Source: Streptomyces mirabilis
GTDB taxonomy: Bacteria > Actinomycetota > Actinomycetes > Streptomycetales > Streptomycetaceae
DNA length: 64,000 bases
Direction of reading: 5' to 3'
NCBI RefSeq assembly: GCF_018310535.1
Contig: NZ_CP074102.1
Location: 1,364,001 to 1,428,000, forward strand
This document shows, in pieces, positions 16,250 to 25,348 of this stretch. Within the stretch, counting starts at the first letter, position 1; each line of letters starts with the position of its first letter. A program made the position numbers and the translations under genes. The notes beneath the pieces were generated by a model that did not search any database, was not told the origin of the DNA, and saw only the letters and a program-made list of their open reading frames with translations.

Positions 16250-17464
16250 TCAGCTCAGCCGCACCGGCAGCACCCGGTAGCCGTGGCCGATGAAGGACTC
16301 GGCGAGGCGGGCCGGACCCCGTGTGTCGTCGAGGCCCAGGTCCGGGAAGCGGGCGAAGAGCGCGGGGAGCGCGAGGGACGCCTCCAGACGGGCCAGCGGG
16401 GCGCCGATGCAGTGGTGGACACCGTGGCCGAAGGCGAGGTGCTCCTTGTCGGCGCGGCCGAGGTCGAAGCGGCCCGCGCTCTCGCCGTGCCGCAGGGGGT
16501 CGCGGCCGGCCGCCGCGTACGTCGCCAGGATCGCGTCGCCCCGCGCGATCAGCGTGCCGTCGGGGAGCTTGATGTCCTCGACGGCGTACCGCAGCGGGAG
16601 GTTGGCGATGGAGGGGGCCCAGCGGAGGGTCTCCTCGATCACCTCGCTCCAGGGGATCTCGCCGCTGCGTACGCGCAGCCGCTGCTCGGGGTGGGTCAGC
16701 AGGGCGTGGACCGCGTTGCCGATCAGATTGACCGTGGTCTCGTGACCCGCGCCGATGACGAGGAGGAGGGTGTCGATCAGTTCGCTCTCGGAGAGCTGCG
16801 AACCCTCCTCGTCGCGTGCCGCGATCAGGGCGGTCGTCAGGTCGTCGCCCGGCTGCTCGCGCTTGGCGGCGACCAGTCCGGCGAGCAGTTCGTGGATCTC
16901 CCGGTAGGTGGCCATGGCCTGTTCGGGGGTGATGGTGGTGTCCATGTTGGCCTCGATGAGGCGCGCGGTGTCGGCGCGCCGGTCCTCGGGCAGGCCGAAC
17001 AGCTCGCAGATCACCTGCATCGGGAGCGGGTGCGCGTAGGCGGACCGGAGGTCGACCCGCCCGTCGGGGGCCTCGGCCATCCGGTCGAGCAGCGTGGCGG
17101 CGAGTTCCTCGATACGGGGTTTGAGCGCGTCCGTACGGCGTTTGGTGAACGCGGGCGAGACGAGTTTGCGCAGCCTGCGGTGGTCGGCGCCGTACGCGGT
17201 GAACATGTTGGTCACGCCGACCCAGAGGGTGATCCAGCTCTCGCGGTACTCGCCGCTGATCCAAGCCGGCCAGTGCTGGTTGGGGTCCTTGGAGACCCGG
17301 TCGTCGGCCAGGAGCCGTTTGAGGATCTCGTACTGGGTGGGCGCCCAGGCCCGTATCCCGCCCGGCAGTTCGATGAGGGCCGCGGCGCCGCGGTCGCGCA
17401 GCAGATCCGCCTCGCCGTGGAGGTCGGCGCCCGCGGGGTCGATGACGTGGGGCTGGTCCGGCAC
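16250..17464 (-). CDS. Cytochrome P450, CYP107-like
   Basis: A 404-residue soluble bacterial P450. The I-helix oxygen-binding motif is GAGHETT, the K-helix ExxR is EETLRW, and the heme-ligand loop is [15 protein letters not shown] with the axial Cys near residue 352. Length and sequence style fit the CYP107 family. GTG 17464 is preceded by AGGAG with a 5-nt spacer. No ferredoxin or ferredoxin reductase gene is adjacent, so redox partners must be encoded elsewhere. A CebR-like palindrome lies 87 bp upstream. The substrate is unknown, and no biosynthetic genes flank it closely. Confidence 0.92.
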   Translation of the reverse strand: MPDQPHVIDPAGADLHGEADLLRDRGAAALIELPGGIRAWAPTQYEILKRLLADDRVSKDPNQHWPAWISGEYRESWITLWVGVTNMFTAYGADHRRLRKLVSPAFTKRRTDALKPRIEELAATLLDRMAEAPDGRVDLRSAYAHPLPMQVICELFGLPEDRRADTARLIEANMDTTITPEQAMATYREIHELLAGLVAAKREQPGDDLTTALIAARDEEGSQLSESELIDTLLLVIGAGHETTVNLIGNAVHALLTHPEQRLRVRSGEIPWSEVIEETLRWAPSIANLPLRYAVEDIKLPDGTLIARGDAILATYAAAGRDPLRHGESAGRFDLGRADKEHLAFGHGVHHCIGAPLARLEASLALPALFARFPDLGLDDTRGPARLAESFIGHGYRVLPVRLS

Positions 17465-17550
17465 GTGGACTCCTGCTCTTTGGACCGGTCGGCCGTCGAG
17501 GCCCCCGGCACCTCGGGCGACCGGTGGATCATGGGGGGCACAGGGGAAAC

Positions 17551-17564
17551 GGGGAGCGCTCCCC
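17551..17564. promoter_or_regulatory. CebR-like / LacI-type palindrome upstream of P450
   Basis: GGGGAGCGCTCCCC is a perfect 14-bp palindrome. Its central 12 bases are identical to the established CebR box TGGGAGCGCTCCCA; only the two outermost bases differ. It lies 87 bp upstream of the P450 start and 168 bp upstream of the ankyrin-protein start, so it could regulate either. Function is inferred from sequence similarity alone. Confidence 0.5.
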
Positions 17565-17731
17565 GGATAGCCTGATGCCTGGCGGACCGTGTGTCAACAG
17601 CCTCGGCGCGAGGGGGAGTTGCCCGCGGCCGGGCCGAAATCGACGGGCGGTCGGGCGGGCGGCGCGGTTAGCATCGTGTGCTCTCGGCCTCGCGCCGTGG
17701 GGGCGGGGCTTTGACGAGGGAAGGGGGGCGT

Positions 17732-18967
17732 ATGGGCGGGGAGTCACTGACGGCGGCTGTGCGGAGTGGGGACGTGAAGGCGGTGACGGCGCTCCTGGAC
17801 GCCGGCGGCGACCCCGACACCGTCGACGACCGGGGCACGCCCGCGCTCTGCCTGGCGGTGGACGGCTTCGACCTGGCCACTGTCGAGGTCCTCATGCGCG
17901 ACGCCCGGCTGGACCGGGTCGTGGACGGCCAGACCCCGCTGCTGCGGGCGGTCGACCGTGGCGCCTGCGACATCGTGAACGCGCTCATCAACCATGGGGC
18001 GCAACTGTGGCACAAGGACCGTGAGGGACGCGACGCCCTGGCACTGGCCCGGTCCTGGCACGAGACGGGCGCCGTGGCCGAGTTGCGCCGCAGGAGTGGT
18101 TCGGCGGGAACGGTGCGGCGCGAGACGGTTCGTGACGAGCACGGGGTGAGCGTCGAGGAGCTGACGCTGGGAGGTCTGACGGTCCGTACCGGGCACAGCA
18201 CGATCCTGACGGCGCTGGAGCCCCGGTACGGGATCAGGACCTCGTTCACCGAGCTGCTGTCGAGGGCGCTGGCCGAGCCGGACGTCGACCACGAGATCTG
18301 GTGGGTGACGACGAATGTCCTCCAGGAGCGCCGCGATCGCGCCACGTGGGACATGTCCGCCGCCCTGCGGGACCGGCAGGACCCGCTGGAGCGGTACTTC
18401 GGTGCGGAAGTGCTCCGGCTGTTCAACCTGTTCGACTACAGCGACGAGGCACCGTTCGACGCCCCACTGGTCGATCTCTTCCTGCCGTGGGCCGCGCGTG
18501 AACCGGATGCGCGCGTGCTGAGGCCCCTGACCGCGGGACTGTCCGGCGCCATGGATCCCCGCGCCGAGCCACCTCTGCACGACCTCGCCCGGCATGCCGA
18601 CAGCGGGGTCCGGGGATGGGCGGTCTTCGGTCTGCGGTACGGAGTCGACGCCGGGCACCGTGACGCCCTGGCCACGGTCCTCGCGTGTACCCGGGACGCG
18701 GCGGCCGAGGTCCGCCGGGGGGCCTGCGCCGCACTGGTCTCCGCGCCCGCGGATTCCGAGGTCTCGGACGCGCTCGCGGCATGCCTCACCGACGAGACGG
18801 AGGACGTACGGGTCACCGCGGCCGTGCAGTTGGCCCTGCGCGACGATCCGCGCGGGGACGAGATCCTGGCCGCTCTCGCCGACACCGACGAGGACGGTCC
18901 GTACTTCGGGCAGCTCTACGACGTATGGCGGCACCGCCGGAAAGCGGACGCGGCCGCGCCGCGCTGA
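17732..18967 (+). CDS. Ankyrin-repeat plus HEAT-repeat protein
   Basis: A 411-residue soluble repeat protein. The N-terminal 110 residues contain ankyrin-like repeats (SLTAAVRSGDVKAVTALLDAG, then TPLLRAVDRGACDIVNALINHG). The C-terminal third carries HEAT-like helical repeats (LARHADSGVRGWAVFGL, VLACTRDAAAEVRRGACAAL, CLTDETEDVRVTAAVQLAL). No enzymatic motif is visible, so it is a likely protein-interaction scaffold. ATG 17732 was chosen because of the purine-rich AAGGGGGG about 4 nt upstream; the frame stays open further upstream. Its partner is unknown. Confidence 0.8.
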   Translation: MGGESLTAAVRSGDVKAVTALLDAGGDPDTVDDRGTPALCLAVDGFDLATVEVLMRDARLDRVVDGQTPLLRAVDRGACDIVNALINHGAQLWHKDREGRDALALARSWHETGAVAELRRRSGSAGTVRRETVRDEHGVSVEELTLGGLTVRTGHSTILTALEPRYGIRTSFTELLSRALAEPDVDHEIWWVTTNVLQERRDRATWDMSAALRDRQDPLERYFGAEVLRLFNLFDYSDEAPFDAPLVDLFLPWAAREPDARVLRPLTAGLSGAMDPRAEPPLHDLARHADSGVRGWAVFGLRYGVDAGHRDALATVLACTRDAAAEVRRGACAALVSAPADSEVSDALAACLTDETEDVRVTAAVQLALRDDPRGDEILAALADTDEDGPYFGQLYDVWRHRRKADAAAPR

Positions 18968-19044
18968 CCCGCGGGGTCGTGGGTGGGTCGGGGCCGTCGA
19001 GTGGATCCCGTGGCGCGGCCGGTCGGGCCGCCTACGATCGGTCC

Positions 19045-19488
19045 GTGGTCCTCTTCCAGCTGGAACGCGTGTCCCCCTCTCCCGTCGAAGAGAGCTGGCG
19101 TCGCCTCACCGACTGGCCCCGGCATGCCGCCGTCGTCCCGCTGACCCGGGTCACCGTGCGCACCCCGCCGCCGACCGGCGCGGGCACGGTGTTCGTCGCC
19201 CGGTCGGGGGTGGGCCCGATGGCCTTCGACGACCCCATGGAGGTCGTCACCTGGCGACCGCCCCGGGACGGGGGCACGGGGAGGTGCCGACTGGTCAAGC
19301 GCGGCACGTTCGTCACGGGGTGGGCCGAGATCGAGGTCCGCCCGGCGGCGGGCGGGGGGTCGCGAGTGCTCTGGCGGGAGGATCTGACCGTACGGTCGCT
19401 GCCGCGGTTCTTCGACCGGCCGCTGGGCTGGGCGGGACGGTGGATGTTCGGGCGAGCGGTGAAAGGGCTGCTGCGGCCGGAATCCTGA
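19045..19488 (+). CDS. SRPBCC (START-like) family protein
   Basis: A 147-residue protein of the polyketide-cyclase/SRPBCC fold: N-terminal strand FQLERVSPSPVEESWRRLTD, mid strands with VTWRPPRDGG, and a C-terminal long helix RFFDRPLGWAGRWMFGRAVK. These proteins bind hydrophobic ligands; the specific ligand is not known. The start is taken at GTG 19045; a -10-like TACGAT ends 7 bases before it and no Shine-Dalgarno is seen, suggesting a leaderless transcript. The frame remains open upstream but without coding-like content. Confidence 0.7.
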   Translation: MVLFQLERVSPSPVEESWRRLTDWPRHAAVVPLTRVTVRTPPPTGAGTVFVARSGVGPMAFDDPMEVVTWRPPRDGGTGRCRLVKRGTFVTGWAEIEVRPAAGGGSRVLWREDLTVRSLPRFFDRPLGWAGRWMFGRAVKGLLRPES

Positions 19489-19553
19489 CGCTCCGTGCCC
19501 GCGGGCGGGTCGCGCACCCATGCAGGAAACGGGGTAATTGTAGGCTTTACATC

Positions 19554-22520
19554 ATGAATACACGGCTGGCTCTGCTCAGCGCGGTGGACCCCGGTGTCAC
19601 GGAGAGTGAGATTTTCCGGCTGGCGCTCCAGCACGCGATGGGGGAGCTGGGTGCCCTGGGGGGAATGATCCATCTGCGGGGCCCCATGTCCGCGCTGCGT
19701 CTGGTGTCGGCGAGCGGTCTTCCCGCGGTCCTCACCCGGCCCTGGGAGATCATCGACCAGGAAGGCCCGCTGGCCCCGGCCCGGGCCCTGTACCAGGGCC
19801 GGGGCGTGTGGATTCCGCCGGGATCCGGCGAACAGCCCGGCTCCGCCGGATCCGGTGCGGTCTCATGGCCCGGGACCGGGCTGGCGGCCGTGCCGGTGTT
19901 CAGCGGCGACCGCGGTATCGGCGCGCTCACCGTGGTGACGGGCGGGCAGGGGGAGCCGACCGTCGAGCAGTGGGGTTTCCTGCAGGCCGTGATCGCCTGG
20001 ACCGAGGAGCGCATGCAGCAGGCACCGCCGCCCGCTCGGCCGCCCCGGGAGGAACTGAGCGGTGACCGGCTGCGGCAGGCTCTGCAGGAGGTCCGAGTCG
20101 GCTCGTGGGACTGGAACGTCGAGACCGGCGAGCTGGTCTGGGACGAGGCCGCCCTTGAGCTCTACGGCACCAGGCCGGCCGAGTTCACCGGCAGGATCGA
20201 GAACTGGATGAGGATCGTCCACCCCGACGACCTGGCGCCGACCCTGGGGGCGGCCGAGAAAGCGCTCCGGAACCGTACGGTGTTCGAGGCCGAGTACCGG
20301 GTGCGTCGCCTGGACGGCACCTACGGATGGACCCAGGCCCGCGCCCGGGCGACCTACAACGCTCAGGGCGAACCCGTACGGATGATCGGCGTGGGCTGGG
20401 AGAGCAACGAGTCCCGCTCCGCCCGCGACGCGCTCAGCCGGGCTCTTCGCCACATGAGTGACGGCTTCCTCGCCGTGGACGACCGCTGGCGGATCACCTT
20501 CCTGAATCTGGCGGCCGAGCGCATGCTGGGCTCCTCCGAGGAGGAGCTGTTCGGCCGTGTCCTGTGGGAGCTTCCCTCCGTCCGGCAGGTCCCCGATCTG
20601 GAGAAGCGCTGCCGGGAGGCCGCCGCCGCGCAGCAGCCCGCCGGCTTCGACATGGACACTCCGGACACCGGGCGCCGCCTCCACCTGCGGCTGGTCCCGG
20701 GACCCGACGGCCTCACCCTCTACTTCACCGACGTCACCGAGATTCGGCGGCACGAGGACGAGCGGGCCGCCGCCGAGCGGGCCGCCGCCGAGCGCGCCGC
20801 CCGGATCGCCGAGCTGACCGCGTCCCTCGCCAAGGCGACGACCTCCCGGGACGTGGTGGACGCCGTCGCGCAGCGCGTGCTGCCGCCGTTCGGCGCCACC
20901 GGCCTCGTGGTGCAGGCCATCGAGGGCGACCGGGCGTACAACGTCGGGGCAGTCGGCTACCCGCCCGCCTTCCTCGACACGATCAACGGCCGTGCGCGGG
21001 TGGTCCGCGACCCGGTCTGGGACCCGATCAGCTCCGGCACGCCGCTGTTCCTCTCCTCACGCGCGGAGTACGCGGCCCGCTACCCCGAACTCGCCGCCCG
21101 GCCGCCCCAGGCGGGCAAGCAGGCCTGGGCGTTCATGCCGCTGACCGTGTCCGGGCACACGTTCGGGGTGTGCGTGGTCTCCTTCGACCGGCCGCGCCGT
21201 CTCAGCGACGAGGAGCGCACCCTGCTGACCACGACCAGCGCGCTGGTCGCGCAGGCCCTGGAGCGGGCCCGGCTCTACGACGCCGAACACACCCGTTCCC
21301 AGGAACTCCAGCGCAGCCTGCTCCCCAGCCGCCTGCCCGAACTGCCCGCGTGCACCGCTGCCGCCCGCTATCTCCCCGCCGGACAGGGCATGGACGTCGG
21401 CGGCGACTGGTACGACATCATTCCTCTCTCCGGCGGTCGGGTCGCCCTGGTCGTCGGTGACGTGATGGGCCACGGTCTGCCCGAGGCGGCCACCATGGGG
21501 CGGCTGCGCACCGCGGTGCACACCCTGGCCGACCTCGAACTTCCCCCCGACGAGATCATGAGCCACCTCAACGACATCGTCGGCGGCATGGCCGAGGAGT
21601 CCTACGCCACCTGCCTGTACGCGCTCTACGACTCCACCACCCAGATCTGCTCCGTCGCCCGCGCCGGGCACCCCCCGCCCGCCGTGGTCCACCCCGACGG
21701 CAGTGTGTACATCCCCGAACTCGCCCCCGATCCGCCGCTCGGCGCGGCGGAGCCGCCCTTCGAGACCTTCGAGATGACAGTGCCGGACGGGAGCCTGCTC
21801 GTCCTCTACACCGACGGCCTGGTCGAGTCGGCCACCCGCGAGATCGACGACGGCATGGCCGAACTCGCCCGGCTGCTGCGGGCCGCGCACGAGGGGCCCG
21901 GGGACATGGCAGCCGATCTGGAGCGCCTCTGCGACACCGTCACCGCAGGACTCCTCCCCGCCGAGCACTCCACCGCCGACGACGCGGCCCTCCTCATTGC
22001 CCGCCTCCACGCGCTGACCGACGACGACATGGCTTCCTGGCTGCTCCCCGAGGACCCGCGAGCGGCCGGGCAGGCCCGCCGCCACATCCGCGAGCAGCTT
22101 CACACCTGGGGCCTGGACGACCTGACGCCGACGACCGAACTCCTCGCCAGCGAGCTGGTCGGCAACGTCGTGCGCCACGCGAAGGGACCCGTGCGGCTGC
22201 GCCTCCTGCACGGCCCCGAGCTTGTCTGCGAGGTCTTCGACGGAAGTCTGACCGTGCCGCGCATCCGCCGGGCGTCGGAGACCGACGAAGGCGGACGCGG
22301 ACTGCAACTCGTCACCGCGCTCTCCCGGCGCTGGGGCACCCGCTACACGGCGACCGGAAAGTGCATCTGGACCGAGCAGCCACTGCTCGGCCCGGAGGGC
22401 CCGACAGGCCTGCCCACCGACGTCCTGGACCTTCCGCTCCTGGACACCGAGGAGTTCGCCCGAGACCTGGACGCGCTCACCTCCGGGGACCAGGAACTGC
22501 CGGGCCCGGCCCCCCAGTAG
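19554..22520 (+). CDS. PAS/GAF sensor SpoIIE-type PP2C phosphatase with anti-sigma ATPase domain
   Basis: A 988-residue cytoplasmic protein. An N-terminal GAF-like region (1-150) is followed by PAS domains around residues 175-290 and 295-400, a short Ala/Glu coiled coil (about 400-420), a GAF domain (about 420-570), a SpoIIE PP2C phosphatase domain (about 600-800) with metal-binding GGDWYD and GDVMGHG, and a C-terminal HATPase_c_2 domain (about 840-960) with SELVGNVVRHA and DEGGRGLQL. By family knowledge such proteins dephosphorylate anti-anti-sigma factors, while the ATPase domain acts as a partner-switch kinase. No sigma or anti-sigma-antagonist gene is adjacent. A TAGGCT hexamer ends 7 bases before the ATG, suggesting a leaderless mRNA. 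Confidence 0.9.
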   Translation: MNTRLALLSAVDPGVTESEIFRLALQHAMGELGALGGMIHLRGPMSALRLVSASGLPAVLTRPWEIIDQEGPLAPARALYQGRGVWIPPGSGEQPGSAGSGAVSWPGTGLAAVPVFSGDRGIGALTVVTGGQGEPTVEQWGFLQAVIAWTEERMQQAPPPARPPREELSGDRLRQALQEVRVGSWDWNVETGELVWDEAALELYGTRPAEFTGRIENWMRIVHPDDLAPTLGAAEKALRNRTVFEAEYRVRRLDGTYGWTQARARATYNAQGEPVRMIGVGWESNESRSARDALSRALRHMSDGFLAVDDRWRITFLNLAAERMLGSSEEELFGRVLWELPSVRQVPDLEKRCREAAAAQQPAGFDMDTPDTGRRLHLRLVPGPDGLTLYFTDVTEIRRHEDERAAAERAAAERAARIAELTASLAKATTSRDVVDAVAQRVLPPFGATGLVVQAIEGDRAYNVGAVGYPPAFLDTINGRARVVRDPVWDPISSGTPLFLSSRAEYAARYPELAARPPQAGKQAWAFMPLTVSGHTFGVCVVSFDRPRRLSDEERTLLTTTSALVAQALERARLYDAEHTRSQELQRSLLPSRLPELPACTAAARYLPAGQGMDVGGDWYDIIPLSGGRVALVVGDVMGHGLPEAATMGRLRTAVHTLADLELPPDEIMSHLNDIVGGMAEESYATCLYALYDSTTQICSVARAGHPPPAVVHPDGSVYIPELAPDPPLGAAEPPFETFEMTVPDGSLLVLYTDGLVESATREIDDGMAELARLLRAAHEGPGDMAADLERLCDTVTAGLLPAEHSTADDAALLIARLHALTDDDMASWLLPEDPRAAGQARRHIREQLHTWGLDDLTPTTELLASELVGNVVRHAKGPVRLRLLHGPELVCEVFDGSLTVPRIRRASETDEGGRGLQLVTALSRRWGTRYTATGKCIWTEQPLLGPEGPTGLPTDVLDLPLLDTEEFARDLDALTSGDQELPGPAPQ

Positions 22521-22574
22521 CCGACCGGCGGCCGCGTCACCCCCCGCGCTCCCCCGACGCTCCCCCGACCCGGC

Positions 22575-23726
22575 TCAGGCCACCGACCCGATCCGCCGTG
22601 CCGGAACCGACGTCGCGTCGTGGTGGATCGGCGTGTGTGCCCCGGTGAGCGACACCCCGCTCCCCCCGCGCCGGTTGGCCACGATCTCCGAGGCGATGGA
22701 CAGGGCCGTCTCCTCGGGGGTGCGGGCGCCCAGGTCGAGGCCGATGGGGGATCTGAGGCGCGCCAACTCCAGTTCGGTGACGCCTACTTCGCGCAGACGG
22801 TCGTTGCGGTCCAGGTGTGTGCGGCGGGAGCCCATCGCGCCGACGTACGCGACCGGAAGCCGCAGCGCGAGCCGCAGCAGCGGTACGTCGAACTTGGCGT
22901 CGTGGGTGAGGACGCACAGGACGGTCCGCGCGTCCGTCTCCGTGCGCTCCAGGTACTTGTGGGGCCACTCGACGACGATCTCGTCGGCGTCGGGGAAGCG
23001 GGTGGTGGTCGCGAAGACCGGGCGGGCGTCGCACACCGTGACGCGGTACCCCAGGAACTTGCCCATACGGACCAGCGCCGACGCGAAGTCGATCGCCCCG
23101 AACACGATCATGCGCGGGGGCGGCACGGACGACTCGACCAGAACCGTGAGCGGCGCTCCGCAACGAGAGCCCTGCTCTCCGATCTCCAGGGTGCCGGTGC
23201 GGCCCGCGTCCAGGAAGGCGCCCGCCTCGCCGACCACCGTGCGGTCCAGCTCGGGATGGGCGCCGAAGCCACCCTCGTACGAGCCGTCGGGGCGGACGAG
23301 CAGCGCCCGGCCCCGCAGTTCGGCGGGACCGCCGACGATCCGCGCGACCGCCGCCGCCTCCCCTTTCGCGGCGGCGGCCAGCGCGGAGCCGAACACCGGC
23401 CGGGCGGGGTCGCCCGCCCGGACCGGCGTGACGAGGATGTCGATGATGCCGCCGCAGGTCAGACCGACGGCGAAGGCGTCCTCGTCGCTGTATCCGAAGC
23501 GCTCCAGGACGCTCTCGCCGTCCTGGAGCGCCTGCCGGCACAGTTCGTAGACCGCGCCCTCCACGCACCCGCCGGAGACCGAGCCGATCGCCGTGCCGTC
23601 GGAGTCGACGGCGAGTGCGGCGCCGGGCCGGCGGGGCGCGCTGCCGCTGACGGCCACCACGGTGGCCACGGCGAAGTCGCGTCCCTGCTCGACCCACCGG
23701 TGCAGCTCTTCGGCGATGTCCAGCAT
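22575..23726 (-). CDS. xdhC: XdhC/CoxI-family molybdoenzyme maturation factor
   Basis: A 383-residue protein. The N-terminal XdhC/CoxI domain has VSGSAPRRPGAALAVDSDG and GSVSGGCVEGAVYE, and the C-terminal domain shows a Rossmann-like segment MIVFGAIDFASALVRMGKFLGYRV and GAMGSRRTHLDR. XdhC proteins insert and sulfurate the molybdenum cofactor of xanthine dehydrogenases. It is the distal gene of the purine block, after the permease, on the same strand as the dehydrogenase subunits, which supports that partner assignment. It converges with the SpoIIE phosphatase gene. Confidence 0.9.
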   Translation of the reverse strand: MLDIAEELHRWVEQGRDFAVATVVAVSGSAPRRPGAALAVDSDGTAIGSVSGGCVEGAVYELCRQALQDGESVLERFGYSDEDAFAVGLTCGGIIDILVTPVRAGDPARPVFGSALAAAAKGEAAAVARIVGGPAELRGRALLVRPDGSYEGGFGAHPELDRTVVGEAGAFLDAGRTGTLEIGEQGSRCGAPLTVLVESSVPPPRMIVFGAIDFASALVRMGKFLGYRVTVCDARPVFATTTRFPDADEIVVEWPHKYLERTETDARTVLCVLTHDAKFDVPLLRLALRLPVAYVGAMGSRRTHLDRNDRLREVGVTELELARLRSPIGLDLGARTPEETALSIASEIVANRRGGSGVSLTGAHTPIHHDATSVPARRIGSVA

Positions 23727-23781
23727 GTCTCGGTCTCCTTAACAGGGGGTGCGTGGAGGGTCGTCGACCGGAAGGAGCGTG

Positions 23782-25239
23782 TCAGTGCACGCCCATCCAG
23801 CTCTCGATCGGATTCAGGGCGAAGAAGACGAGGAAGATCGCCGTCAGGCCCCACATGAACGCCCCGATCTCCCGGGCCTTGCCCTGGGCGATCTTGATGG
23901 CGACGTACGACAGCACTCCGGCCGCGACGCCCGCGGTGATGGAGTACGTGAACGGCATCACGACGACGGTCAGGAAGACCGGGATCGCGGTGGCGCGGTC
24001 GGCCCAGTCCACGTGGCGGGCGTTCATCATCATCATGGCGCCGATGACCACCAGTGCCGCCGCCGCGACCTCGCCGGGGACGATCGCCGTCAGCGGGGTG
24101 AAGAAGAGACAGGCCGCGAAGAACAGACCCGTGACGACGGACGAGAGGCCCGTACGGGCGCCCTCGCCGACCCCGGTCGCCGATTCGACGAAGACCGTCT
24201 GGCCCGACGCGCCCGCGACCCCGCCGACCGCTCCGCCCGCGCCGTCGATGAACAGCGCCTTGGACAGACCCGGCATCCGGCCCTGCGCGTCGGCGAGCTT
24301 GGCCTCCGTGCCGACGCCGATGATGGTGGCCATCGCGTCGAAGAACCCGGCGAGGACCAGCGTGAAGACGATCATGCCGACCGTCATCACTCCGACGTCG
24401 CCCCAGCCACCGAACTCGACCTTGCCGAAGAGTGAGAAGTCCGGCATCGAGACGGCGCTGCCGTGCAGTTCGGGGGCGCCGCTCGCCCACTGCTTGGGGG
24501 CGATGACGCCGAGGGCGTTGAGGATCACGGCGAGTACGGTGCCGCCGACGATGCCGATCAGGATCGCGCCGGGGATGCCGCGCGCCTGGAGCATGAAGAT
24601 GGCGAGCAGCGTGGCGGCGAAGAGCAGGACCGGCCAGCCGGCGAGTTCACCGGCCGGGCCGAGGGTGACCGGGGTGGACTTCCCCTGGTGCACGAATCCG
24701 GCCTTGTAGAAGCCGATCAGCGCGACGAACAGGCCGATGCCCATGGTGATGGCGTGCTTCAGCGCCAGCGGGATCGCGTTCATGATCATCTCGCGCAGGC
24801 CGGTGACGACCAGGAGCATGATGACCACTCCGTAGATCACACACATGCCCATGGCCTGCGGCCAGGTCATCTGCGGGGCGACCTGCGAGGAGAGCACTCC
24901 GGAGACGGAGAGTCCGGCGGCGAGTGCCAGGGGCACCTTGCCGAAGAAGCCCATCAGGAGCGTACTGAAGGCCGCCGCGAACGCCGTCGCGGTGATCAGC
25001 GCGTTCTGGCCGAGTGTGTGCCCCGCCGCGTCCTTGCCGGACAGGATCAGGGGGTTGAGCAGGAGGATGTACGCCATCGCCATGAAGGTGGTGACGCCGC
25101 CGCGCACCTCACGCGCGATCGTGGATCCCCGCTGGGATATGTGGAAGTAACGGTCGAGCCAGGACCGCCCGGCCGGGACGCGGGTTCCCGCACCCGCGTC
25201 GTCGGCGACGGTCCTGGGCTCCACTGACTGCTGGGTCAT
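23782..25239 (-). CDS. NCS2 family purine permease (AzgA-like)
   Basis: A 485-residue transporter with about 12-14 hydrophobic segments, starting after RYFHISQRGSTIAREVRGGVTTFMAMAY, the characteristic entry of the AzgA/PbuG subgroup that takes up adenine, guanine and hypoxanthine. The motif ESATGVGEGARTGL is also typical. ATG 25239 was preferred because GGGAG lies 8 nt upstream; an in-frame TTG at 25254 is an alternative. Placement between the xanthine dehydrogenase subunits and xdhC suggests it supplies the purine bases that the enzyme oxidises. Confidence 0.92.
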   Translation of the reverse strand: MTQQSVEPRTVADDAGAGTRVPAGRSWLDRYFHISQRGSTIAREVRGGVTTFMAMAYILLLNPLILSGKDAAGHTLGQNALITATAFAAAFSTLLMGFFGKVPLALAAGLSVSGVLSSQVAPQMTWPQAMGMCVIYGVVIMLLVVTGLREMIMNAIPLALKHAITMGIGLFVALIGFYKAGFVHQGKSTPVTLGPAGELAGWPVLLFAATLLAIFMLQARGIPGAILIGIVGGTVLAVILNALGVIAPKQWASGAPELHGSAVSMPDFSLFGKVEFGGWGDVGVMTVGMIVFTLVLAGFFDAMATIIGVGTEAKLADAQGRMPGLSKALFIDGAGGAVGGVAGASGQTVFVESATGVGEGARTGLSSVVTGLFFAACLFFTPLTAIVPGEVAAAALVVIGAMMMMNARHVDWADRATAIPVFLTVVVMPFTYSITAGVAAGVLSYVAIKIAQGKAREIGAFMWGLTAIFLVFFALNPIESWMGVH

Positions 25240-25275
25240 GGTGCCATCTCCCAAGGTTCACAGGGGCACCCGCGT

Positions 25276-25296
25276 CAGCAACCACGGTGGTTGCTG
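25276..25296. promoter_or_regulatory. Perfect 21-bp inverted repeat between xanthine dehydrogenase and permease genes
   Basis: CAGCAACCAC-g-GTGGTTGCTG has two perfect 10-bp arms around a single base. It lies 52 bp after the molybdenum-subunit stop and 37 bp before the permease start, both on the minus strand. It may be an operator or an intra-operon attenuating hairpin; there is no U-tract on either strand. Confidence 0.5.
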
Positions 25297-25348
25297 CGGG
25301 ATTTGGGATGGTGCACGACCCGGGGGACGGCCCGAGACGAACAGAGGG

